From Aplysia californica (Eukaryota; Mollusca; Gastropoda; Aplysiida; Aplysiidae): DNA of 64,000 nt. Positions within the stretch are counted from its first letter, which is position 1, and every line of letters starts with the position of its first letter. The position numbers were made by a program, and so were the translations under genes. The stretch is taken from assembly GCF_000002075.1 (NCBI RefSeq), contig NW_004797609.1:224824-288823 (forward strand), read 5' to 3'. Positions 33,664-46,570 of the stretch are shown piece after piece. The notes below the pieces were generated by a model. It made no database searches, was not told the origin of the DNA, and was given only the letters and a program-made list of their open reading frames with translations.

Positions 33664-33912
33664 GTGGGTGGTTGGCGGGTGCTCTGATGTGGTTTGCTTC
33701 TTCTTTCCTATAAAAAAAATCTATCGTCTTTTTCTCCCCTACTTCTGTTTTATGTTTGTTACTCTCTTGTAACACCTCTTATCTTCTGGCGCTCATATGA
33801 CCTTATGCAGTTGCGAGCGCCGTAAAATCTCTACTAAAACTTAAAATCTAATCTTCTGGCGCTCATGTGACCTTACGCATTTGCGAGTGCCCTAAAACCT
33901 CTACTAAAACTG
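33664..33912 (+). mobile_element. Family A SINE-like element with duplicated hairpin tail
   Basis: AACTATCTTT is repeated at 33654-33663 and 33913-33922, so the 249-bp insert moved or arose as one unit. It carries two successive tails (hairpins at about 33787 and 33859), the second less perfect. Confidence 0.82.
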
Positions 33913-33922
33913 AACTATCTTT

Positions 33923-34574
33923 CCATCGCCAAGCACACATATTATTATGAAGGGCACAAGAGAAAAACCAGCGATATCGGGAGGGGGGGGGGTCCATTTT
34001 GTAGCTTATTGTCCCAACAAGATGCCTGGCTGGGTCTGCTTTAGTCCCCCAAGTCACATACGGAAAAACCAGCGCTGACAGTAGGGCTGGGCCTTGAAGT
34101 AACTTAATAATATACAGTAGTTACTCCGAGGCCTGGGCAATGAGTCGCCTTAGCAAAATCCGGATAATATCACCTCTTCGATAAATACATGTAATATGTT
34201 ATGAATCGGTTCGGCAAATGGGTTAGAACCACTTTGACTAACGGATTAGCACCACTTCAACAATAAATGGGTGGACCCACTTCGGCAAACGGATCAGGAA
34301 AGAGAGTTAAAGAGTTTGAATTCGGATAATGTCTTATTGATGATTATCCGATTATCCGGATTTTGCCTACCTCTAGCTGCCAGTCTGTGTAAGGGTTAGA
34401 AAAAATAACCAACAATTTTAAAAATACATTAATTAATTAATTAATTTTTTTTTAACTGCGGAAATATACGGTATGTATTTAACAGAATCTAGAGTAACAC
34501 GGTCACCTCACTGAACGTCTTTGTATTTTGAGGATTTGAGATAACCGATTCGAAAGGCATGGTTATGCTGATAG
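33923..34574. other. Stretch before the satellite, nothing recognised
   Basis: Includes loosely repeated words (CGGCAAATGGGTTAG, CGGCAAACGGATCAG) and (TTAA)n near 34430. No gene or element could be supported. Confidence 0.4.
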
Positions 34575-37500
34575 GTCATCCCCTCTATTTCCTAGCTCAA
34601 CCACAGTACTATTTTCTAGCTCATCCCCAATGTTTTTCATCTCATCCCAAATTTTCTAGCTCATCCCTAATATTTTCTAGATCACCCCCAATATTTTGTA
34701 GCTCATCCCCAATATTTTTCGTTTTCTCGTCCTAATTATTTTTTATCTCATCCCCACTATTTTCTAATTCATCTGCAATATTTTGCAGCCCATCCCCGCT
34801 ATTTTCTAGCCCATTCCCAATATTTTCTATCTCATCCCGACTATTTTCTAAACTAATCCGCAATATTTTCTAGATCATCCCCAATATTCCTCAGACTTTT
34901 CTAGCTCATCTCCAGTTTTTTATAGCTCAGCCTTAATATTTTCTAGCTCATCCATAATATTTTCTAGCTCATTCCCAGTATTTTCTAGGTCATCCGTAAC
35001 ATATTTTAGCTCATCCCAGTATGTCCTACTCCATCCCTTATATTTTCTAGCTCATCAATAATATTTTCTAGCTCATCCTCAGTACTTTCTATCTCACCCC
35101 TAATAATTTTTAGCTCATCAGCAATATTTCAAAGACTTTTGTATCTCATCCACACCATTTTTTATCTTCTTATCCCCAATATTTTAACCCCCTTACTATT
35201 TCCAAGACCATCCAAATATATTTTTTTCATCTTATCCACAATATTTTCTAGCCCGTTCACAGTATTTTCTAACCATCCATAATATTTTCTCGCTCATCCC
35301 TAATAATTAATTGTAGTTCTCCCTTAATATGTTGTACCTCTTTCCCAGTATTTTCTCTATTATTTTTAGCTCATTCCCAGTATTCTCTAGCTCATCCGTA
35401 TTATTTTTTACCTCATCCCTAGTATTTTTTACTCCACCCCAATATTTTCTAGCTCATCCATAATATTTTCTAGTACATCCACACTATATTCTATCTCACT
35501 CCTAATTTTTTTAGCTCATCAGCAATATTTCAAAGACTTTGTTATCTCTTCCACACAATGAATTATCTTATCACCAATATTTTTAAATCCTTAATATTTC
35601 CTAGATCATCCCCAATATACTTTTTATCACATCCACAATATTTTTAGCCCATTCACAGTATTTTCTAACCATCCATAATATTTTCTCGCTCATCCCTAAC
35701 AATTTGTAGTTCTCCCTTAATATTTTGTACCTCTTTCCCAGTATTTTCTAGCTCATCTGTATTTTTTTTTATCTCATCCCGGTATTTTCTACTTCATGTC
35801 TAATATTTTCTAGATAATCCGAATATATGTTCTGGCTCAACCCCGGTATTTTCTAGCTCGTCCTCAATAATTTCTAGCTCATCAGCAATATTTCAAAGTC
35901 TTTTATACCTCATCCACAATTTTTTTTATCTTATCTCCTTAACATTTCCAATAACATCCCCAATTTTTTTTTATCCCATCCACAATTTTTTTAAACTCAT
36001 CTCCAGTATTTTCTAGCTAATCCATTATAGTTTCTAGCTCATTCCTAATATTTTCTGGCTCATCCCCAGTATTTTCTAGCTTATCCGTATTATTTTTCAG
36101 CTCGTCCCCAGTAATTTCTACTTCATTTCTAATATTATCTAGCTGATTCGTATATATTTTTTAGCTCATCCCCAATAATGTTTAGCCCATCAGCAATATT
36201 TCAAAGACTTTTATATCTCATCCACAACATTTTGTATCGTATCCCCAATCTTTTTAAATCATTAATAATTCTAAGATCATTCCCAGTATTCTTTTTATCA
36301 CATCCACAATAATTTTTAGCCCATTCACAGTATTTTCTGACCATCCATATTATTTTCTCGCTCATCCCTAATAATTTGTAGTTCTCCCTTAATATTTTGT
36401 ACCTCTTTCCCAGTATTTTCTAGCTCATTTGTATTATCTTTTAGCAAACCACCAGTACTTTCTACTTAATCCCTAATATTTTCTAAATTTCCGAATATAT
36501 TTTCTAGCCCATCCCCAGTATTTTCTAGCTCATCCTCAATAATTTCTATCTGATCAGCAATATTTCAAAGACTTTTATGCCTCATCCACAATTTTAAAAA
36601 AAATCTTATATCTTATTTCCAAGATCATCCCCAATTTTTTAAAAATCCCATCCACAATATTTTCTTGCCCATCCCCAGTATTTTCTAGCTAATCCATTAG
36701 AGTTTCTAGCTCATCCCTAATAGTTTCTAGTTCCTCCTTATTATTTATTACCTCATTCCCAGTATTTTCTAGCTCATTGGTAATATTTTCTAGCCCATCC
36801 ACAGTATCTTTTAGCTCATCCCTAATATTTTCTGGCTCATCCCCAGTATTTTCTAGCTCATCTCTAATATTTTTAGCTTACTCTCGGTATTTTCTAGCTA
36901 ATCCGTATTATTTTTCCAGCTCATCCCCAGTAATTTCTACTTCATTTCTAATATTTTCTAGCTGATACAAATATATTTTTTAGCTCATTCCCAATAAATT
37001 TAGCTCATCAGCAATATTTCAAAGACCGTTGTATCTCATCCACACCATTTTTTATCGTATCCCTAATATGTTTATATCTTTAATATTTCCAAGATCATCC
37101 CCAATATTTTTTTTATCACTTTCACAGTATTTTCCAGCCCATCCCCAGTATTTTCTAGCTCATCCCTAGTATTTCCTAGCTCATCCCTAATAATTTATAT
37201 TTTCTCCTTAATATTTTGTACCTCATTCCTAGTGTTTTCTATCTCATTTGTATTATTTTTTAGCTAATTGCCAGTATTTTTTTTATTTAAAACCTAATTT
37301 TTTTTAAATTTCCGAATATATTTTCTAGCCCATTCCCAGTATTGTCTAGCTCATCCTCAATCATTTTTAGCTGATCAGCAATATTTAAAAGGCTTTTGTA
37401 TCTCGTCCACAACATTTTTGTTACCGTATTCCCAATATTTTTAAATCATTAATAATTCCAAGATCACCCCCAGTATTCCTTTATCACATCCACAATATTT

Positions 37501-40500
37501 TTTTGCCCATTCACAGTATTTTCTAACCATCCTCAATATTTTCTCGCTCATCCCTAACAATTTGTAGTTCCCCCTTAATATTTTGTACTTCTTTCCCAGT
37601 ATTTTCTAGCTCATCTGTATTATATTTAATCTCATCCCGGTATTTTCTACTTCATGCCTAATATTTTCTAGATTATCCGAATATATTATGTTCTGGCGCA
37701 TCCCCAGTATTTTCTAGCTCATCCTCAATAATTTCTAGCTCATCAGCAATATTTCAAAGACTTTTATACCTCACCCACAATTTTTTTTTATCTTATCCCT
37801 AATAATTTTATATCCTTAACATTTCCAAGATCATTCCCAATATTTTTTTTATCCATTCCACAAAATTTTCTAGCCCATCCTGAGTATTTTCTAGCTAATC
37901 CATGATAGTTTCTAGCTCATCCCTAATAATTTCTAGTTCCTCCTTAATATTTATTACCTCATTCCCAGTATTTTCTAGCTCATCGGTAATTTTTTCTAGC
38001 CCATCCACAGTATTTTTTAGCTCATCCATGATATTTCTGGCTCATCCCCAGTATTTTCTAGCTCATCTGTAATATTTTTAGCTCACTCCCTGTATTTTCT
38101 AGCTAATCCGTATTATTTTTCAGCTCATCTCCAGTAATTTCTACTTCATTTCTAACATTTTATAGCTGATCCGAATATATTTTTTTAGCTCATCCACAAT
38201 AATTTTTAGCTCATTAGCAATATTGCAAAGACTTTTATGCCTCTTCCACAATTATTTTTTTTTCTTATCTCCAATAATTTTGTATCCTTAACATTTCCAA
38301 TATCATCCTCAATATTTTATTTTATCCCATCAACAATATTTTCTAGCCCATCCCCAGTATTTTCTAGCTAAGCCATGATAGTTTCTAGTTCATCCCTAAT
38401 CATTTCTAGTTCCTCCTTAATATTTATTACCTCATTCCCAGGGTTTTTTTTAGCTCATTGGTAAGATTTTCTAGCCCATCCACAGTATTTTTTAGCTCAT
38501 CTCTAATATTTCTGGCTCATCCCCAGTATTTTCTAGCTCATCTCTGATATTTTTAGCTCACTCCCTGTATTTTCTAGCTAATCCGTATTATTTTTCAGCT
38601 CATCCCCAGTAATTTCTACTTCATTTCTAATATTTTCTAGCTGATCTGAATATATTTTTTAACTCATCCCCAATAATTTTTAGCTCATCAGCAATATTTC
38701 AAAGACTTTTATATCTCATCCACACCATGTTTTATCGTATCCCAAATATTTTTACATCTTGAATATTTCCAAGATCATCCCCAATATTTTTTTTATCACA
38801 TCCACAATATTTTCTAACCCATCCCCAGTATTTTCTACCTCATCCCTAATATTTCCAAGCTCATCCCTAATAATTTATATTTCCTCCTTAATATTTTGTA
38901 CCTCTTTCCCAGTATTTTCTAGTTTTAGCCCATCCTCAGTATTTTCTAGCTCATCCTCAGTAATTTCTAGCTGATTGCTCAAAGAAATGTATGCCTCATC
39001 CACAATTTTTTTTAAAAATCTTATCTCCTAAACATTTCCAAGATCATCCCCAATTTTTTTTATCCCATCCACAATATTTTCTTGCCCATCCCCAGTATTT
39101 TCTAGCTAATCCATTATAGTTTCTAGCTCATCCCTAATAATGTGCAGTTTCCCCTTAATATTTTGTACTTCTTTCCCAGTATGTTCTAGCTCATCCGTAT
39201 TATTTTTTATCTCATCCCTGTATTTTCTACTTCATGCCTAATATTTTCTAGATTATCCGAATATATGTTCTGGCTCATCCCCGGTATTTCTAGCTCATCC
39301 TCAATAATTTCTAGCTGATCAGCAATATTTCAAAGACTTTTATACCTCATCCACATTTGTTAAAAATATTATCCCCAATAATTTTACATCCTTAACATTT
39401 CCAAGATCATCCACAATTTTTTAAAAATCGCCTCCACAATATTTTCTAGCCCATCCCCAGTATTTTCTAGCTAATCAAGGATAGTTTCTAGCTCATCCCT
39501 AATAGTTTCTAGTTCCTCCTTAATATTTATTACCTCATTCCCAGTATTTTCTAGCTCATTGGTAATATTTTCTATCCCATCCACAGTGTGTTTTAGCTCA
39601 TCCCTAATATTTTCTGGCTCATCCTCAGTATTTTCTAGCTCATCTCTAATATTTTTAGCTTACTCTCATTCTTTTCTAGCTAATTCGTATTATTTTTTCA
39701 GCTCATCCCCAGCAATTTCTACTTCATTTCTAACATTTTATAGCTGATCTGACTGTATTTTTTTTAGCTCATCCACAATAATTTTTAGCTCATCAACAAT
39801 ATTTCAAAGACTTTCGTATCTCATTTTTTTAAATCGTATCCCCAATATTTTATATCTTTACTATTTCCAAGATCATCCCCTATATTTTTTAAAAATTGCA
39901 TCCACAATATTTTCTAGCCCATCCCCAGTATTTTCTAGCTCATCCCTAAAATTTCCTAGCTCCTCCCTAATAATTTATATTTCCTCCTTAATATTTTGTA
40001 CCTCATTCCCAGTATTTTCTAGCTCATTAAAAAAATTGTATTATTTTTAGCTAATTGCCAGTATTTTCTACTTAATCCATAATATTTTATAAATTTCCGA
40101 ATATACTTTCTTGCCCATCCCCAGCAATTTTCTAGCTCATCTTCAATAATTTTTACCTGATCAGCAATATTTCGAAGACCTTTATATCTCGTCTGCAACA
40201 TTTTTATCGTATTCCCAATATTTTAAAATATTTAATAATTCCAAGATCATCCCCAGTATTCATTTTATCACATTCACAATATTTTTTTGCCCATTCACAG
40301 TATTTTCTAACCATCCATAATATTTTCTCGCTCCGCCTAACAATTTGTAGCTCTCCCTTAATATTTTGTACTTCTTTCCCTGTATTTTCTCGCTCCTCCG
40401 TATTTTTAAAAATCTCATCCCGGTATGTTCTACTTCATGCCTAATATTTTCTATATTATCCTAGCATATGTTCTGGCTCATCCCCAGTATTTTCCAGCTC

Positions 40501-43500
40501 ATCTCTAATATTTTTAGCTTACTCTCAGTATTTTCTAGCTAACCCTATTATTTTTCAGCTCATCCCCAGTAATTTCTACTTCATTTCTAATATTTTCTAG
40601 CTGATACAAATATATTTTTTAGCTCATTCCCAATAAATTTAGCTCATCAGCAATATTTCAAAGACTGTTGTATCTCATCCACACCATTTTTTATCGTATC
40701 CATAATATTTATATATCTTTAATATTTCCAAGATCATCCCCAATATTTTTTTATCACATCCACAATATTTTCTAGCCCATCCTCGGTATTTTCTAGCTCA
40801 TCCCTAATATTTCCTAGCTTATCCCTAATAATTTATATTTCTTCCTTAAAATTTTGTACCTCATTCCCAGTATTTTCTAGCTCATTTGTATTATTTTTAA
40901 GCTAATTGTCAGTATTTCCTACTTAATCCCTAATATTTTCTAAATTTCGAAAGATATATTCTAGCCCATCCCCAGTATTTTCTAGCTCATGCTCAATAAT
41001 TTTTAGCTGATCAGCAATATTTCAAAGACTTTTATATCTCGTCCACGACATTTTTTATCGTGTTCCCAATATTTTTAAATCATTAATAATTTCAAAACCA
41101 TCCCAAATATTCTTTTTATCCCTTCCACAATATTTGTTAGCCCATTCACAGTATTTTCTAACCATTCATAATATTTTCTCGCCCATCCCTAATAATTTGT
41201 AGTTCTCCTTTAATATTTTGTACCTCTTTCCCAGTAATTTCTAGCTCATAAGTATTATTTTTTTTATCTCATCCTGGTATTTTCTACTTCATGCCTTATA
41301 TTTTCTAGATTATCCGAATATATATGTTCTGGGTCATCCCCAGTATTTTCTAGCTCATCCTCAATAATTTCTAGCTCATCAGCAATATTTTAAAGACTTT
41401 TACGCCTCATCCACAATTTTTTTATAAATCTCATCTCCTAAACATTTCCAAGATCATCCCCAATTTTTTTAATCCCATCCACAATATTTTCTTGCCCATC
41501 CCCAGTGTTTTTTAGCTAATCTATTATAGTTTCTAGCTCATCCGTAATAATTTCTAGTTCCACCTTAATATTTATTACCTCATTCCCAGTATTTTCTAGC
41601 TCATTGGTAAGATTTTCTAGCCCATCCACAGTATCTTTTAGCTCATCCCTAATATTTTCTGGCTCATCCCCAGTATTTTCTAGCTCATCTCTAATATTTT
41701 TAGCTCACTCCTAGTATTTTCTAGTTAATCTGTATTATTTTTCAGCTCATCCCCATCAATTTCTACTTCACTTCTAATATTTTCTAGCTGATACAAATAT
41801 AATATTGTTCAGCTCATCCCCAATAAATTTAGCTCATCAGCAATATTTCAAAGACTGTTGTACCTCATCCACATCATTTTTTTTATCCTATCCCTAATAT
41901 GTTTATATCTTTAATATTTCCAAGATCATCCAGAATATTTTTTTTTATCACATTCACAATATTTTCTAGCCCATCCCCAGTATTTTTTAGCTCATCCCTA
42001 ATACTTCCTAGCTCATCCCTAATAATTTATATTTCCTCCTTAATATTTTGTACCTCATTTCCAGTATTTTCTATCTCATTTGTATTATATTTTAAATTTT
42101 AGCTAATCGCCAGTATTTTTTACTTACAACCTAATATTTTTTAAAATTTCCGAATACATTTTCTAGCCCATCCCCAGTATTTTCTAGCTCATTTGTGTTA
42201 TTTTTTAGCTAATCGCCAGTATTTTTTACTTAAAACCTAATAATTTCTTTTATTTCTGAATATATTTTATAGCCCATCCCCAGTATTTTCTAGCTGATCT
42301 TCAATCATTTTTTAGCACATCAGCAATATTTCAAAGGCTTTTATATCTCGTCCACAACATTTTTTATCGTATTCCCAATATTTTTAAATCATTGATAATT
42401 CCAAGATCATCCCCAGTATTCTTTTTATCACATCCACAATATTTTTTGGCCCATTCACAGTACTGTATTTTCTAACCATCCATAATATTTTCTCGCTCAT
42501 CCCTTACAATTTGTAGTTCTCCCTTAATATTTTGTACCTCTTTCCCAATATTTTCTAGCTCATCCGTATTATTTTTTGATCTGATCCCGGTATTTTCTAC
42601 TTTATGCCTAATATTTTCTAGATTATCCGAATATATGTTCTGGCTCATCCCCAGTATTTGTATTATTTTTTAGCTAATCGCCAGTATTTTTTACTTAAAA
42701 CCTTTTTTTTTCGAATATATTTTCTAGCCCATCCCCAGTATTTTCTAGCTCATCCTCAATCATTTTTAGCTGATCAGCAATATTTCAATGGCTTTTATAT
42801 TTCGTCCACAACATTTTTTATCGTATTCCCAATATTTTAAATCATTGATAATTCCAAGATTATCCCCAGTATTCTTTTTATCACATCCACAATATTGTTT
42901 AGCCCATTCACAGTATTTTCTAACCATCCATAATATTTTCTCGCTCTTCCCTAACAATTTGTAGTTCTCCCTTAATATTTTGTACCTCTTTCCCAATATT
43001 TTCTAGCTCATCCGTATTATTTTTTATTTCATCCTGGTATTTTCTACTTCATGCCTAATATTTTCTAGATTATCCGAATATATGTTCTGGCTCATCCCCA
43101 GTATTTTCTAGCTCATCCTCAATAATTTCTAGCTCATCAGCAATATTTCATTGTTTCAAAGACTTTTATGCCTCATTCACAATTTAAAAAAAAAAAAATT
43201 ATCCCAAATAATTTTATATCCTTAGCATTTCCAAGATCATCCCCAATATTTTTTAAATCCCATCCACAATATTTTCTAACCTATCCCCAGTATTTTCTAG
43301 CTAATCCATGATAATTTCTCGCTCATCCTTAATCATTGCTAGTTCCTCCTTACTATTTATTACCTCATTCCCAGTATTTTTTAGCTCAAAGGTAATTTTT
43401 TCTAGCCCATCCACAGTCTGTTTTAGCTCATCCCTAAAATGTTTTGGCTCATCCACACTATTTTCTAGCTCATCTCTAATATTTTTAGCTTACTCTCAGT

Positions 43501-46132
43501 ATTTTCTAGCTAATCCGTATTATTTTTCCAGCTCATCCCTAGTAATTTCTACTTCATTTCTAATATTTTCTAGCTGATTCAAATATATTGTTCAGCTCAT
43601 CCCCAATAAATTTAGCTCATCAGCAATATTTCAAAGACTTTTGTATCTCATCCACACCATTTTTATCGTATCCCAAATAATTTTATATCCTTAGCATTTC
43701 CAAGATCATCCCCAATATTTTTTTAATCCCATCCACAATATTTTCTAACCCATCCCCAGTATTTTCTAGCTAATCCATTATAGTTTCTGGCTCATTCCTA
43801 ATAGTTTCTAGTTCCTCCTTATTATTTATTACCTCATTCCCAGTATTTTCTAGCTCATTGGTAATATTTTCTAGCCCATCCACAGTATCTTTTAGCTCAT
43901 CCCTAATATTTTCTGGCTCATCCCCAGTATTTTCTAGCTCATCTCTAATATTTTTAGCTTACTCTCAGTATTTTCTAGCTAATCCGTATTATTTTTCCAG
44001 CTCATCCCTAGTAATTTCTACTTCATTTCTAATATTTTCTAGCTGATACAAATATATTGTTCAGCTCATCCCCAATAAATTTAGCTCATCAGCAATATTT
44101 CAGAGACTTTTGTATCTCATCCACACCATTTTTATCGTATCCCTAATATGTTTATATCTTTAATATTTCCAAGATCATCCCCAATATTTCTTTTATCATA
44201 TTCACAATATTTTCTAGATCATCCCCAGTATTTTCTAGCTCATCCTTAATATTTCCTAATAATTTATATTTCCTCCTTAATGTTTTATACCTCATTCCCA
44301 GTATTTGCTATCTCATTTGTATTATTTTTTTAGCTAATCGCCAGTATTTTTTACTTAAAACCTAATTTTTTTTTATTTCCGAATATATTTTCTAGCCCAT
44401 CCCCAGTATTTTCTAGCTCATCCTCAATCATTTTTAGCTGATCAGCAATATTTAAAAGGTTTTTGTATCTCGTCCACAACATTTTTTTTACCGTATTCCC
44501 AATATTTTTAAATCATTAATAATTCCAAGATCATCCCCAGTATTCCTTTATCACATCCACAATATTTTTTTGCCCATTCACAGTATTTTCTAACCATCCT
44601 CAATATTTTCTCGCTCATCCCTAACAATTTGTAGTTCCCCCTTAATATTTTGTACTTCTTTCCCAGTATTTTCTAGCTCATCTGTATTATATTTAATCTC
44701 ATCCCGGTATTTTCTACTTCTAATATTTTCTAGATTATCCGAATATATGTTCTGGCTCATCCCCAGTATTTTCTAGCTCATCCTCAATAATTTCTAGCTC
44801 ATCAGTAATATTTCAAAGACTTTTATACCTCGTTGACAATTTTTTTAAAAATCTTATCCCGAATAATTATATATCCTTAACATTTCCAAGATCATCCCCA
44901 ATATTTTTTTTTATCCCATCCACAATATTTTCTAGCCTATCAACAGTATTTTCTAGCTAATCCATGATAGTTTCTAGCTCATCCCTAATAATTTCTAGTT
45001 CCTTCTTAATATTTATTACCTCTTTCCCAGTATTTTCTAGCTCATCGGTAATATTTTCTAGCCCATCCACAATATTTTTTAGCTCATCCCTAATATTTTC
45101 TGGCTCATCCCCAGTATTTTCTAGATAATCTCTAATATTTTTAGCTCACTCCTTGTATTTTCTAGCTAATCCGTATTATTTTTTAGCTCATCCCCAATAA
45201 TTTTTAGCTCTTCAGCAATATTTCAAAGACTTTTACATCTCATCCACACCATGTTTTATCGTATCCCAAATATTTTTACATCTTTAATATTTCCAAGATC
45301 ATCCCCAATATTTTTTTGATCACATCCTTTATATTTTCTAGCTCATCCCTAATATTTCCTAGCTCATCCCTAATAATTTATATTTCCTCCTTAATATTTT
45401 GTACCTCATTCCCAGTATTTTCTAGCTCATTCGTATTAATTTTTTTTAGCAAATCGCCCGTATATTCTACTTAATCCCTAATATTTTCTAAATTTCCGAA
45501 TATATTTTCTAGCCCATCCCCAGTATTTTCTAGCTCACCCTCAATAATTTTTAGCTGATCAGCAATATTTCAAAGACTTTTATATCTCGTCCACAACATT
45601 TGTTATCGTATTCCCAATGTTTTTAAATCTTTAATAATTCCAAGATCATCCCCAGTTGTTTTTTTTAATCACATCCACAATATTTTTTAGCCAATTCACA
45701 GTATGTTCTAACCATCCATAATATTTTTTCGCTCATCCCTAATAATTTCTAGTTCCTCTTTAATATTTATTACCTCATTCCCAGTATCTTCTAGCTCATT
45801 GGTAGTATTTTCTAGCCCATCCACAGTATTTTTTAGCTCATCCCTAATACTTTCTGGCTCATTCCGAGTATTTTCTAGGTCATCTCTAATATTTTTAGCT
45901 CACTCCCAGTATTTTCAAGCTAATCCGTATTATTTTTCAGCTCATCCCCAGTAATTTCTACTTCATTTCTAATATTTTCTAGCTGATCCAAATATATTTT
46001 AAAACTCATCCTCAATCAGTTTAGCTCATCAGCAATATTTCAAAGACTTTTGTATCTCATCCACACCATTAATTTTTTTATCGTATCCCCAATATTTCTA
46101 TATCTTTAATATTTCCAAGATCATCCCCAATA

Positions 46133-46570
46133 TGTGAGGCAGCTGGTGGAATCAGGCTCTCGTCAGTTTTTGAGCATGTAAAGTTATTGGTATCATCTTA
46201 AAGCTTGTTTACTTGTCTTTTATTTGGATGCAAAAAATATCCATTTATCTTTAATACAAGTCGAGATACTTGCAAAAGAAGGAGGTGGGGGTCACCTGTT
46301 TTCAGAGGTAAAATTAGTGAGAAAATGGCCGCCAAAGATTAGTTATTTCCTTAGCTTAAGAGTCCGTGGTAACTGAAGATTTACATGTTTTATGCCTTTA
46401 ATCAACGCTTTTCAGAAAAATCCACACAGACATGAGTTCTTTAATGGGCATGAAAGGTGTTGAGCCAAAACACAAAAATTTGAAAAAAAATTAACAAACC
46501 TGCGGAAAAATACAAGTTTCTTCACTTTGATTATTTTGACGAGGGCCTGATTCCACCCCGCTGCCTCACA
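46133..46570. mobile_element. TA-flanked MITE (family D) inserted in the 21-bp satellite
   Basis: A 438-bp copy with an inverted repeat of about 27 bp (TGTGAGGCAGC..., ...GCTGCCTCACA). TA lies at 46131-46132 and 46571-46572. Removing the element and one TA restores a normal satellite junction (CCCCAATATTCTTTTT), which also occurs in near-identical form without an insert at about 42405. Confidence 0.88.

Noticed and set aside
36777-44046. Plus-strand open frames rich in Ser/Phe (FSSSSPVF)
   Set aside because: They are translations of the 21-bp satellite in the frame opposite to the heptad frame. The unit lacks stops there by composition and there is no evidence of coding.
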